From Lachnospiraceae bacterium (GTDB taxonomy: Bacteria > Bacillota > Clostridia > Lachnospirales > Lachnospiraceae), in assembly GCA_016291655.1 (NCBI GenBank), contig JAEEYF010000060.1, positions 1 to 62,493 of the forward strand: 62,493 nucleotides of DNA. The letters are read 5' to 3'. Every line of letters begins with the position of its first letter. Position 1 is the first letter of the stretch. Below are positions 1-8,422 of the stretch, in pieces. Made by a program: the position numbers and the translations under genes. A model generated the notes under the pieces. That model saw nothing but the letters and a program-made list of their open reading frames with translations, was not told the DNA's origin and made no database searches.

Positions 1-116
1 GCTTTCTTGTTCACTTTATATCTGACAAGTTGCCAGTTTGCGTCATGAAACGGAGCCTCCTGATACGTATCCGGAAATGAAAGCCCATATTCCAACGCCT
101 CTTCTCTTATTTTCAT
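1..116 (-). CDS. MmcQ/YjbR family protein, N-terminal fragment
   Basis: The first 38 codons of a gene that runs off the left edge. The start is the ATG at 114-116, preceded by an AAGGAAGG ribosome binding site. The reading MKIREEALEYGLSFPD, then PFHDANWQLVRYK, matches the N-terminus of the MmcQ/YjbR fold (a CyaY-like double-wing domain), usually about 120 residues long. The biochemical role of the family is poorly defined. Only the first third is visible, so integrity cannot be judged. Confidence 0.6.
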   Translation of the reverse strand, partial: MKIREEALEYGLSFPDTYQEAPFHDANWQLVRYKVNKK

Positions 117-148
117 ATTTCCTTCCTTTAAATACGTTATTACGAGGG

Positions 149-421
149 ACTTTGGCTTAAATGATACTTCTATGTATTCAAGTCAAAATCCTTCATCCTT
201 CATGCCTTGATCATTCGTATATTTTTTGACCTAAAACACCATTTTCGCGTGTTCAGGGCAATGATTTTCGTTAATGTCGCCTTAAATATCTCGGAACGTC
301 TCAGAATTCTTTGGCTCAAAATGGTGCTTTCCTTGATTAGGGCAAAAAAAAGCAATTAATCACTTTCAATCATACGTAATCTCTTTGGTCTGAACCCCTG
401 CAATAGCATATTCAGGTCAAA
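149..421. repeat. Degenerate spaced repeat array A (four units)
   Basis: Four units of about 40 bases begin near 149, 221, 307 and 381. Each carries a CTTTGGYCYAAAT-like start and an ATGTTTARGTCAAAA-like end. Start-to-start spacing is about 72, 86 and 74 bases. No open reading frame or RNA gene is visible in 121-465 otherwise. The array lies just beyond the 3' end of the flavin reductase gene and next to a REP-like palindrome. It is a diverged relative of array B (1889-2240), in which the same unit order and the same odd 86-base step recur. Confidence 0.6.
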
Positions 422-465
422 CATTACTATGCAACATTCCTAAACATCGCCTGTAGGAGATCGGA

Positions 466-523
466 TGAACCACTAACCCCGTCCCCGGGGTTCACTCCCT
501 GGGGTTCACTCCCCGGGGGTCAC
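466..523. repeat. REP-like palindromic element R1
   Basis: A TGAACC arm (466-471), the core CTAACCCCGTCCCC, then GGTTCA arms at 489-494 and again at 503-508, so the right half is duplicated. It is one of five elements in this window sharing the CCCCGTCCCC core. It abuts the stop codon of the flavin reductase gene, so it lies in that gene's 3' untranslated region. Confidence 0.65.
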
Positions 524-1093
524 TCATTGAAATTTTTTCATGGGTTCGCCCCATGCACCGAGGTTTCGGCCGTCATAGCCCAAATATGTGTGTGCTGTTG
601 TCTTGACCGGGGCTATCCTTGAGAGCTTCTCCGCTACGGTTTCACCGGAAGATAATGATTCATCCTGGAGTACGTTCCGTATCTTGCACAGCATGATCTC
701 CCCGTCTCCTCTGGTAATGAACTCTGTTACCTCCAGTTCAAAGATGACGGGAGAATTGTTCAGGATCGGAACATTAAGTACTTCGCCTTTTCCTATATCA
801 AGGCTTATATTCATCTTATCGGGATCCTTCCCGCTGACACAGCCCAGATGATCCGCTGCCGGCAACAGTTCCTCGGTCACAAGATTTGCCGAAAAGATCT
901 TATTGCGCCGTATATTGTCCCTTGTAGGTTTATCTCCGCCTATACAGCACATTACTCCCAGCTCACTGTCCCATATGTAACTGAACCAGCAAAACAGCCC
1001 GAAATCCGGATTACCGTTTTCATCATATGTACCGTACAGAAACAATGTCTGCGGACAATAATCGTTATTGGGTTTTAAACTTATCTTTGCCAT
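524..1093 (-). CDS. Flavin reductase family protein (flavoredoxin-like)
   Basis: A 189-residue protein of the FMN-binding split-barrel family, which reduces flavin with NAD(P)H or carries electrons as a flavoredoxin. It starts MAKISLKPNNDYCPQTLFLYG and has the family's central segment (DKPTRDNIRRNKIFSANLVTE, about residues 55-75) and an HTYLGYDGRNLG tail. I chose the ATG at 1091-1093 because AAGGAG stands 7 bases upstream; an in-frame ATG 26 codons earlier has no such site. The stop codon touches a REP-like element. Its partner protein is unknown. Confidence 0.75.
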   Translation of the reverse strand: MAKISLKPNNDYCPQTLFLYGTYDENGNPDFGLFCWFSYIWDSELGVMCCIGGDKPTRDNIRRNKIFSANLVTEELLPAADHLGCVSGKDPDKMNISLDIGKGEVLNVPILNNSPVIFELEVTEFITRGDGEIMLCKIRNVLQDESLSSGETVAEKLSRIAPVKTTAHTYLGYDGRNLGAWGEPMKKFQ

Positions 1094-1175
1094 AGGTTGC
1101 TCCTTTTTCCGCCAACTTTTTTCATATCTTACCCTAAAAGTGTATCCGCCGCAAAAAGCCATATATTTCACATCT

Positions 1176-1845
1176 TCACAAATCTATCCGTAATGTGATC
1201 GCATCGTACAGTTTTCCGTCTACCATGCGATAATCCTTTTTACGGACAATTTCAGTAAAGCCCAATTTCTCCGCTATTCGCAGCATCGCATGATTTCCTG
1301 ACCATGTCTGAGTATATGCGCTTTTGTAACCTCTTTTTTTGAGATATCCAAGAAACTGCCGAAGAGCTTGCGTGCCGATGCCCTTATTCCATGCCTCTGC
1401 CGCCGGAATATCAATTCCTACTGCAGGAATGTGCCCGGGATTATCAACATAATCCAGATCTACATAACTGCTGACCCATCCGATATGTTTTGCAATCCTT
1501 TCCCACATTGAAAGATGTTTTTCATCCGTAAAGCCGTTTGAAGATACTTTGATCACTATCTTTTCCCTGCCCAGATTCACAAGAAACGTCTCCCTGAAAT
1601 CATCATCCCCGTGATAAGTACATCGGTTATTAAATAACTGGACCCAATGCTTGCCTGTTTACTCGAATGCCCGTACATGAAAGCCTCGGAGTAGCCCGCT
1701 ACACCTGCGTTTTCACGCACGAGCATTCGAGCAAGCATTCTGCGCATTAGTCCATTTATTTTAAAACCGCTGTACTATTGTTTTTTATTGTGATATTTGT
1801 CGGGATCTCTTTTGTAAAAAATCCAACTACCTCTTTTGTCTCCAT
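1176..1845 (-). pseudogene. GNAT acetyltransferase interrupted by a MITE
   Basis: The distal part, read from the GTG at 1580, encodes 134 residues of a GNAT N-acetyltransferase: an acetyl-CoA loop in AWNKGIGTQALRQF and the C-terminal WSGNHAMLRIAEKLGF. The frame stays open upstream through HGDDDFRETFL, then meets a 158-base MITE (1618-1775). Beyond the MITE lies an ATG at 1843-1845 with an AGGGG site, encoding METKEVVGFFTKEIPTNIT and ending at codons AAC AAT beside the MITE. Removing the MITE plus one 2-base target copy rejoins both pieces in frame, giving 169 residues, the usual length for the family. As it stands, translation from 1845 stops inside the MITE. Internal restart at GTG 1580, with AGGGAG upstream, is possible. 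The substrate is unknown. Confidence 0.8.
1618..1775 (-). mobile_element. 158-bp MITE, copy 1
   Basis: The element starts and ends in GTAC with imperfect terminal inverted repeats: 22 of 26 end bases pair, GTACAGCGGTTTTAAAATAA against GTACATCGGTTATTAAATAA and onward through TGGAC. Flanks are TA at 1776-1777 and AA at 1616-1617, consistent with TA target duplication and one later change. A second copy at 50119-50276 lies in the opposite orientation with a single difference. It encodes no transposase, so it must be moved in trans. TA targets suggest an IS630/Tc1-mariner-type transposase (inference). It disrupts the acetyltransferase gene. Confidence 0.85.
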
Positions 1846-1888
1846 ATTTTTCCCCTTACAATTAATTTTCATACCATCACCATCAAGT

Positions 1889-2240
1889 TTTTGGCTTAAA
1901 ACGCTTTTCTACAATTTCAAGTCATAAAATTTCATTCATTTTACCCTTATCCTTCATGGATTTTTTGCCCTAAAACCACATTTCCCATGTTCAAGTCAAA
2001 GTTTTTCGTCAAAATCCCCCTAAATGTCTCGGATTATCTCAAAATTCTTTGACTCTAATCATCACTTTCCATTGTTTAGGTCAAAAAATCAACTTTTTGT
2101 TGGCTTAATCGCACTTAAATCCTTTGGTCCAAATGCAAATTTTGCATGTTTAGGTCAAAAAGTTGCCTTCTTGTCACCTTGATTGCACTTAAATCCTTTG
2201 GTCTAAATGTGGAATTAGTATGTTTAAGTCAAAAAAACGC
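1889..2240. repeat. Degenerate spaced repeat array B (five units)
   Basis: Units begin near 1889, 1960, 2046, 2121 and 2196, spaced about 71, 86, 75 and 75 bases. The last two are the cleanest: GCACTTAAATCCTTTGGTC, then AAATG, then ATGTTTARGTCAAAAA. The first four match array A unit by unit, including the 86-base step, so the two arrays descend from one longer block. No protein or known RNA is encoded. The array sits beyond the 3' end of rlmD, followed by a REP-like element, as array A sits beyond the flavin reductase gene. Confidence 0.65.
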
Positions 2241-2245
2241 GTTCA

Positions 2246-2276
2246 GTGGACCACTAACCCCGTCCCCCGGGTCCAC
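2246..2276. repeat. REP-like palindromic element R2
   Basis: GTGGACC (2246-2252) and GGTCCAC (2270-2276) flank the core CTAACCCCGTCCCC. It overlaps the end of rlmD and supplies its last seven codons and stop, so the methyltransferase ends in a Gly/Pro-rich tail encoded by the repeat. Confidence 0.7.
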
Positions 2277-3696
2277 TTTCCTGCTCCCGGCTCAAGAGAC
2301 ACACGCTTTCTATGTGCATACTATGGCAGAACTGGTCTACGGCGCAGGCCTTCTGCAGTGTGTAGCCGTGGGCGGTCAGGTATTTCACGTCGCGTCCGAG
2401 GGTAGCCGGATCACAGGATACATAGACCAGCCTGTGGGGGCTCATTTTTACTACGGTATCCAAAAGCTTTTCATCACAGCCTTTTCTGGGCGGATCCACC
2501 ACTACCACATCACATTTCTCCGCATCCTTCATATTGCGATTAAGTTTCGGAAGCGCATCTTCCGCAGCGCCGCAGAAAAACTCCGCGTTTGAGATATTAT
2601 TGAGGCGGGCGTTCTCCTTTGCATTCTCAACAGCCTCAGGTACGATCTCAATGCCATATACCTTGCCGGCTTTTTTTGCAAGAAAAAGCGAGATCGTTCC
2701 GATACCGCAATACAGATCCCATACGGTTTCGCTGCCGGTGAGTTCCGCATACTCAAGTGCTTTGTCATAGAGTTTCTTGGTCTGGACCGGATTTACCTGA
2801 TAAAATGCCTTGGGTGATATCCTGAAGATGAGATTACCGATCATATCATTGATATAGGTTGGTCCATAGACCGGGAACAATTTATCCCCGAGAATAACAT
2901 TTGTGTTTCCGGTATTTACATTGACACATAAAGAAACAAACTTACAGCCGCTTGAGGAAATGTCTTCCCGCAAGCTTTTCACAAGCATATTCATCGGTTC
3001 CGAATCTGCTTTCCACTTGCGCAATTCCTTACCCGATGCATTGATCACAAGGCATACCATGACCTCGCCGGTGGCAAAGCCTGTCCGTATGAGGCAATGG
3101 CGCAGAACGCCCTTTCCTATAGCCTCATCATAGGGTGCAATATTAAATCTTGATATAACCATCCGAAGATCCCTTAATATAAGCGAACATAACAGTTTCT
3201 CAATTTCACATTTATCATTTTCTATTATGCTATGAGAATGATATGCATAGAATCCGATCTTCGGATTTCCGTCCCTGTCGATCCCCACCGGATACTGGGC
3301 TTTGTTTCTGTAATGCCAGGGTTCTTCCATACCGATGATGCCTTCAAAACACTTATCAAACTCTGTGGGTTCCACACCACCCAGTCTTGTAAGACAGTCA
3401 TATACCTTCTTTTTCTTTACTTCCAGCTGCTTTTCATATGCGATCTGTTGGATCTGGCATCCACCGCAGCGCGCAGCAACGGGACATTTGGGCTCAACTC
3501 TGTCCGAAGATGGCTTGATAATGTTCTCGATCTTGGCATACCCGAGATTCTTCTTTACCTTTAAGATGTGTGCCTCTACCTCATCTCCGGGCACTGCACC
3601 TTTAACAAACAAAGTGAAGCCATCGGATCTACCGATGCCTTCACCGTCTGTTCCAAGATCTGTAATATTTACCTTTACAATCTCATTCTTGTTCAT
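2254..3696 (-). CDS. rlmD: 23S rRNA (uracil-5-)-methyltransferase, RlmD/TrmA family
   Basis: A 480-residue SAM-dependent RNA m5U methyltransferase. An N-terminal TRAM domain (about 1-60) is followed by the iron-sulfur motif CPVAARCGGCQ (71-81). Then come the Rossmann methyltransferase core (VWDLYCGIGTISLFLA, VVVDPPRKGCDE) and the catalytic Cys near 428 in VYVSCDPATLGRD. I chose ATG 3694-3696, which has AGGAAA upstream; the ATG at 3717 has none. The gene overlaps the end of yhaM by 14 bases and is probably cotranscribed with it. The last residues (SGPGGRG) come from REP element R2 and lie outside the family's conserved part. The exact uridine (1939 or 747) cannot be told from sequence alone. 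Confidence 0.85.
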   Translation of the reverse strand: MNKNEIVKVNITDLGTDGEGIGRSDGFTLFVKGAVPGDEVEAHILKVKKNLGYAKIENIIKPSSDRVEPKCPVAARCGGCQIQQIAYEKQLEVKKKKVYDCLTRLGGVEPTEFDKCFEGIIGMEEPWHYRNKAQYPVGIDRDGNPKIGFYAYHSHSIIENDKCEIEKLLCSLILRDLRMVISRFNIAPYDEAIGKGVLRHCLIRTGFATGEVMVCLVINASGKELRKWKADSEPMNMLVKSLREDISSSGCKFVSLCVNVNTGNTNVILGDKLFPVYGPTYINDMIGNLIFRISPKAFYQVNPVQTKKLYDKALEYAELTGSETVWDLYCGIGTISLFLAKKAGKVYGIEIVPEAVENAKENARLNNISNAEFFCGAAEDALPKLNRNMKDAEKCDVVVVDPPRKGCDEKLLDTVVKMSPHRLVYVSCDPATLGRDVKYLTAHGYTLQKACAVDQFCHSMHIESVCLLSREQESGPGGRG

Positions 3697-4639
3697 ATTT
3701 TCCTGTTTTTCTGACATTGGATTCAAAGTTTTTCTGATAACCGAGCCATCCTTCGTCACTCTGCGCGGTATCAAACAATTCTCCCAAGGTTTCCATTTTT
3801 GCGTCCATATCATCTGCCATGTTGAGGGCTATCGCCTCCGCAAGAGCCGGGCGCTTGGGTGATCCGAACTCAAGCTTTCCATGGTGAGCGAGTATGCAAT
3901 GGAGGATCTCATTTCTGAGCTTTTGAGGAAAGCCCTCGATCTTGTCAATACGTCTTCCCACGAAATCTGCTCCCAAATAGATATGTCCCAAAAGTTGTCC
4001 CTCATCTGTATAGTCATTTTCCGGTAGTGCGGAAAGTTCCGAAACTTTTCCTATGTCATGCAACATAGCTGCTGTAAGAAGAACATCCCTGTTTAATATG
4101 GGATAGTTGTCTGCAAATGCCATGCAATTCTTTGTAACCGAAAGCGTATGCTCAAGCAGACCGCCTCTGAAGGCGTGATGAATCTGCTTTGCGGCCGTAT
4201 GTTCGCTGAACGCCTTGGCAACCGCCTTGTCCTCGATAAAGACATCCGTCAGAAGTCGATTGAGCCAGGGATTCTTTACGGATCTGATCACTTCCATGAA
4301 TTCCCTGTACATAGCGGATACGCTCTTACTTGAGGAAGGAACGTAATCCTCGGGATTATACTCACCCTCATTGCACTTTCTGAGACGATTGATTATTACC
4401 TGAAGTCTCTGATTGAAAAGGTTTGTGTTTCCTTCAATATATACATAGTCACCGGAATCAAATTCAGCAATTCCCTGATTGTTTGTATTCCATATCTTTC
4501 CGTCAACGGACCCGGTCTTATCGGTCAAAGTAAGCGCAAAATAATCTTCGCCGGATTTCTTTTTCCCAACCTCTTTCTTTCTGCATAAATAGATCCCGTT
4601 TACAGAATCACCTTCACGAATTTCTTTAATGTACTTCAT
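3683..4639 (-). CDS. yhaM: 3'-5' exoribonuclease YhaM family
   Basis: A 318-residue protein with an N-terminal OB-fold nucleic-acid-binding domain (about 1-95) and a C-terminal HD phosphohydrolase domain. The metal site includes HH at 154-155, GGLLEHT at 159-165, HD at 194-195 (AMLHDIGK) and HH in ILAHHGKLEFGSP. This is the domain order and length of Bacillus YhaM/Cbf1, which trims RNA from the 3' end. It lies between the HtrA-like gene and rlmD, overlaps rlmD and is likely in the same transcript. A separate promoter in the 69-base gap at 4640-4708 is possible but not clear. Confidence 0.85.
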   Translation of the reverse strand: MKYIKEIREGDSVNGIYLCRKKEVGKKKSGEDYFALTLTDKTGSVDGKIWNTNNQGIAEFDSGDYVYIEGNTNLFNQRLQVIINRLRKCNEGEYNPEDYVPSSSKSVSAMYREFMEVIRSVKNPWLNRLLTDVFIEDKAVAKAFSEHTAAKQIHHAFRGGLLEHTLSVTKNCMAFADNYPILNRDVLLTAAMLHDIGKVSELSALPENDYTDEGQLLGHIYLGADFVGRRIDKIEGFPQKLRNEILHCILAHHGKLEFGSPKRPALAEAIALNMADDMDAKMETLGELFDTAQSDEGWLGYQKNFESNVRKTGKYEQE

Positions 4640-4708
4640 AAATAGCCTTTCCAGTAATTAATTTTAGATATAATTTTACCTCTATCCCGCATATGCATGC
4701 TAAACCGA

Positions 4709-6238
4709 CTAGTTAGTCGTAAGGATCACATGGGCGGTCATTCTCTTTAATCCATCCGGATAGTTTCTGAAATAAACCACATTCAAAGCCTGGGAAACAG
4801 ATGCATTTGAAAGTATATCCATAAACCGGTCCACTCCCATAATAGCCTCACCGTTGATCTCAATGATTATATCTCCGACTCTGAGCCCGGCATTGTAAGC
4901 GGGTGAACGGGCGATCACCTGATTCAGATAGATACCGTTGGAGATGTCTCCCCTCTCCTTGATTATCCTCGGCAACGCGCTTGCTTTTATCCCGAATTGA
5001 ACTCTCTTTCCTCCGTTAAGAAGAATGTCCAACTCATCCTTAAGTTCACACAGTGAAATGAAGCTCGGTCTCTCTTCATTCGGATTGTTTATCTGCGGAT
5101 GAAATTCCATTCCCAGAACGTATCCATCCATGTTAAAGACAAAACCTTTTGCGTCAGTCATATGCATCCACTGAGTTGTAAAATACTTTATCTGAGAATC
5201 CCTGGCGGGCTCAACATTGTCGCTTGTGTTAATAAAACCAAAGGCGAGTGCTTCGGGATAATCCTCGGTCCTTCCCAGTTCAAACACGGGAGTCCAGTTT
5301 GTTATATCTTCCGTCTTGCACAACACTCCGTACTCCATCGTTTCAAACATCCCCTCATCCAGAGAAGATATGGCCACTCCTACGATTGCAAACCCCATAT
5401 CCACATCGTAATTGTAGATCTCGCCCGTAAACACCTTTTCATTATCGGAAAATGTCACTTCAACCCAGGAAACATTTTCCAGCTTTGCATAGTCGGTGAG
5501 TATCAGTACGTCCACCCCATCCTGTCCCATAATAAGACCGGCGGTATACGTTCTGCTTTCATAGTTATCACCCGCATAATTTATCCCCGTGATAACCCCC
5601 GCTACCGAAACTATCGTTCCCGATACGCTTTGAGCCGCTTCCCTCACTTCATTCATATACTCATCTATAAATCTTTCATACGGATCCTTTTCTTTGTTCG
5701 GATCCTCTATGGCCGGAGTAACGGAAGGCACAGGCGAAGGAGTGAACTCCGGAGTCACCTCTCCTGTTGCGGCAGGTGATGCCGCAGGTTTCTCGGTAGG
5801 TGTTCCTGCCGCTTCCATAGTAACCGCCGCTGTCGTTTCCGGCGTAGGCGTAGGGATCTGAGTAGCATCGGGTGCCTGAGTCTCTACGATTCTTGTCGGC
5901 AACAGCTTAGGAGTAACGCTCGGCTTCGGCGTAGGTGTGAAAGTAGGCTTCGGCGTAGGCGTAGGTGTTTTTTCCGTCAGCGTGGACACCTGCTCTCTGG
6001 TCAAAGGTACTTCCAGCCCCAGAATATTGATCAACGGTTCTCCGGAGATCAGGAAAAAGAATCTGGCAAGCACTCCGAAGGTTATGGCGCAGACAATTAC
6101 AAACAGGAAGGTTATGAATCGTCTTAACCATCTTTTTTTTCTTTTGTTGATTATTTTTTCCGTTATAAATTGCTGTTCATCTGTTTTGTCGTTTTCACCG
6201 CTCTTCGGTTTTTCATCAAATTCCGTAAAGTCCGACAT
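4709..6238 (-). CDS. Membrane-anchored HtrA-like PDZ protein, probable pseudoprotease
   Basis: A 509-residue protein: cytoplasmic N-terminus, one membrane segment (about 40-64), a long Thr/Pro linker (about 90-185), a degenerate trypsin-like domain (about 200-385) and a C-terminal PDZ domain (about 400-505, with SPAYNAGLRVGDIIIEING). The layout is that of DegP/HtrA proteases. The catalytic sites do not match, though: where HtrA has NNHVV the protein reads TDYAKL, and where the GNSGG serine loop should be it reads TDAKGFVFN. Only the Asp region (DVDMGFAIV) survives. I infer a non-proteolytic sensor or scaffold at the cell surface. It follows a histidine kinase gene by 29 bases with GGAGG upstream, so a link to that signalling pair is plausible. 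Confidence 0.75.
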   Translation of the reverse strand: MSDFTEFDEKPKSGENDKTDEQQFITEKIINKRKKRWLRRFITFLFVIVCAITFGVLARFFFLISGEPLINILGLEVPLTREQVSTLTEKTPTPTPKPTFTPTPKPSVTPKLLPTRIVETQAPDATQIPTPTPETTAAVTMEAAGTPTEKPAASPAATGEVTPEFTPSPVPSVTPAIEDPNKEKDPYERFIDEYMNEVREAAQSVSGTIVSVAGVITGINYAGDNYESRTYTAGLIMGQDGVDVLILTDYAKLENVSWVEVTFSDNEKVFTGEIYNYDVDMGFAIVGVAISSLDEGMFETMEYGVLCKTEDITNWTPVFELGRTEDYPEALAFGFINTSDNVEPARDSQIKYFTTQWMHMTDAKGFVFNMDGYVLGMEFHPQINNPNEERPSFISLCELKDELDILLNGGKRVQFGIKASALPRIIKERGDISNGIYLNQVIARSPAYNAGLRVGDIIIEINGEAIMGVDRFMDILSNASVSQALNVVYFRNYPDGLKRMTAHVILTTN

Positions 6239-6267
6239 GGGTCTCTCTACCTCCGTAGCTTATGATC

Positions 6268-7683
6268 CTATTCAGCAGATTTAAGAGTGAAAATGAACTC
6301 GGTTCCGACACCGACAGTGCTTACAACCGATATATTCTGATCATGTGCTTTAATGATCTCCTTAACGATGGACAATCCCAAACCGGAGCCTTTTTTGTCT
6401 CTTCCTCGGGAAGCATCGGTCTTGTAAAAACGTTCCCATATCCTGTTGATGGATTCTCTGGGTATGCCCGCTCCATGATCTTTTACAGTTACGTATACTT
6501 TATTTCCTTTATCTTCCGTTGTGATCTTAATGCTTGACGCCGAATTAGAAAACTTGATGGCGTTATCCATCAGGTTGTATATGACCTGCTGGATCCTTCC
6601 TTCATCGGCTTCCACAAACGTTTCCTTCTGTGAAAAAACAAGATTAAGGACCAGATTTTTCTTTTTAAACGTCCCTTCAAAGCTCAATGCTATCTGCCTT
6701 ATCATCTTGTTAACATCAAAGACGGTCAGGTTCAACATCAATCCGTTATCATCGATATTATTCAGCATCAGCAGATTCGATGTCAGCTTGGTAAGACGAT
6801 CCGTTTCATACAATAAAATATCAAAGTACTTTTCCTGTTCCGAAACCTCGATCGTTCCGTCACGCATAGCTTCCAGATAGCCTCTTATCGAAGTCAGCGG
6901 CGAACGAAAATCGTGGGAAACGTTGGACAGGAACTTTCTCTGGATCTCGTCCGAATTGTTCAGCTTGTCTCCCATGTAGCCTATGCTTCCGCCCAGTTCC
7001 GCCAATTCCTTCGGATAACTCAATTTAAAGTCACCTCGGAAATTGTTTTCCATATATTCCTTGGTCTGCCTTGTAAGCTTCGTTACCGGATGAACCGAGT
7101 AGAAATAGAGAAGTATGAAGGCACCCGCAAGTATGGGAAGGAAAAACAGCAGGCATATGTTTACAAAATCCGAATAATAAACACCTTCCGCATAGATGGA
7201 CTTCATTGACGTCATTACCACCACATATCCCGACACGTTATAATCATAATATATCGGTACGGAAACACACAACATAGGGTTCGGAACATACTTTGGTATA
7301 GTCAGATCCACCATCGCATCGTTGCTCATAAGCTTGGGATACTGACTTCCCAGAACTACGAGCGTTGCCTTTTGATTGCTGTTGGTCGTAGTATCCGCCA
7401 CCACCAATCCGTTTTTGGATAAAACCATTATCCTTGTTCCGGTCATCTCGGCAGCAACATTAAGTGTAGATATAACATCCGGCCGAGTGCTTGTAGATAC
7501 GTAATATCCGGGTAGATACTTACTTGAGATCTCGTTGGCCTGACTGTAAAGTTCACTTGTCTTTGTTTCAACCAGCTTTTTTTCTGTGAGCCGTAATCCC
7601 ACGGTATTAAGAAAGACCATGAGAGTGACCACAAGTCCTATCATTATTAAACTATATTTCAGAAGAACGGACGATTGTTTCAT
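6268..7683 (-). CDS. Sensor histidine kinase
   Basis: A 471-residue membrane kinase. Two membrane segments (about 8-30 and 172-195) bracket an extracytoplasmic sensing domain of roughly 140 residues. A HAMP-like segment, a HisKA domain with phospho-acceptor His257 (FLSNVSHDFRSPLTSIRG) and a HATPase domain (N box MDNAIKFSN, DHGAGIP, GSGLGLSIV) follow. Its start codon overlaps the stop of the upstream response regulator, so the two form a coupled pair. The stimulus is unknown; the genes around it (mutS2 upstream, HtrA-like protein downstream) do not define it. Confidence 0.9.
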   Translation of the reverse strand: MKQSSVLLKYSLIMIGLVVTLMVFLNTVGLRLTEKKLVETKTSELYSQANEISSKYLPGYYVSTSTRPDVISTLNVAAEMTGTRIMVLSKNGLVVADTTTNSNQKATLVVLGSQYPKLMSNDAMVDLTIPKYVPNPMLCVSVPIYYDYNVSGYVVVMTSMKSIYAEGVYYSDFVNICLLFFLPILAGAFILLYFYSVHPVTKLTRQTKEYMENNFRGDFKLSYPKELAELGGSIGYMGDKLNNSDEIQRKFLSNVSHDFRSPLTSIRGYLEAMRDGTIEVSEQEKYFDILLYETDRLTKLTSNLLMLNNIDDNGLMLNLTVFDVNKMIRQIALSFEGTFKKKNLVLNLVFSQKETFVEADEGRIQQVIYNLMDNAIKFSNSASSIKITTEDKGNKVYVTVKDHGAGIPRESINRIWERFYKTDASRGRDKKGSGLGLSIVKEIIKAHDQNISVVSTVGVGTEFIFTLKSAE

Positions 7684-8402
7684 TAATCAACCTCAAATTT
7701 ATAGCCAACGCCCCAAACTGTGGAAAGTTTCCAATTGGAGCCGTCCTTTATTTTTTCTCTGAGTCTTTTTACATGAACATCAACGGTCCTTGTATCTCCG
7801 GGATACTCATATCCCCAGATCTTATCCAGCAGCTGTTCTCTTGTAAACACTCTGTTGGGATTTGCTGCAAGATAATAGAGAAGCTCCAGTTCCTTGGGAG
7901 GCATTTCCAGTTTTCGCTCATTATAAACGACGGTGTAATTAGAGTGATTTACGACCAGCCCGTCGTAGGAAACGAATTCTCCGGTTTCTATTCCGCCGGG
8001 CATTGTTTTTTCCGGCTTTTGGCTGTTTTCCTGTCCGAATCGGCGGAGAACAGCTTTGCATCGTGCAACAAGCTCCTTGGAATCAAAAGGTTTCATGATA
8101 TAGTCATCGGCTCCGAGTTCCAGACCGAGCACCTTGTCAAATATCTCTCCCTTTGCTGAAAGCATGATTATCGGAACATTCGAGTTCTTGCGTATTTCCC
8201 TGCATACTTCGTATCCGTCTATGCCGGGAAGCATCAGGTCCAAAAGAACAAGATTGGGTGCAAAGGACTTGAATTTTTCAAGTGCTTCTTCACCGTCCGA
8301 TGCGATCTCTGTACTGTAGCACTCTTTTGTAAGATAAAGCGTCACAAGTTCAGCTATGCTCTCATCGTCATCAACCACTAAAATTCTCTGTTTGTCTGCC
8401 AT
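7683..8402 (-). CDS. OmpR/PhoB-type response regulator
   Basis: A 239-residue regulator. The receiver domain has acidic DDD at 11-13, phospho-Asp55 (LVLLDLMLPGIDG) and the conserved Lys in MLSAKGE. The C-terminal winged helix shows ELELLYYLAANPNRVFTREQLL and GDTRTVDVHVKRLREK. I chose the ATG at 8400-8402 (MADKQRILVV) because GGGGAGG stands just upstream; the frame extends further upstream only through the end of mutS2. It is 20 bases downstream of mutS2 and overlaps the kinase gene by one base. Confidence 0.9.
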   Translation of the reverse strand: MADKQRILVVDDDESIAELVTLYLTKECYSTEIASDGEEALEKFKSFAPNLVLLDLMLPGIDGYEVCREIRKNSNVPIIMLSAKGEIFDKVLGLELGADDYIMKPFDSKELVARCKAVLRRFGQENSQKPEKTMPGGIETGEFVSYDGLVVNHSNYTVVYNERKLEMPPKELELLYYLAANPNRVFTREQLLDKIWGYEYPGDTRTVDVHVKRLREKIKDGSNWKLSTVWGVGYKFEVD

Positions 8403-8422
8403 CTTTGCCTCCCCGTCTTCTT

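Noticed and set aside
149..421. Possible CRISPR array
   Set aside because: Units are degenerate, spacing varies from about 72 to 86 bases, conserved parts are not followed by unique spacers of fixed size, and there are no cas genes.
1656..1790. Treating the inverted copies at 1.6 and 50.2 kb as a structured RNA gene
   Set aside because: Terminal inverted repeats, TA flanks and the exact gene interruption fit a transposed element better.
5880..6000. GGCGTAGG-type tandem repeats, also at 19920-20090
   Set aside because: They are codon-level repeats of Thr-Pro linkers inside two real genes, not independent DNA repeats or CRISPR.
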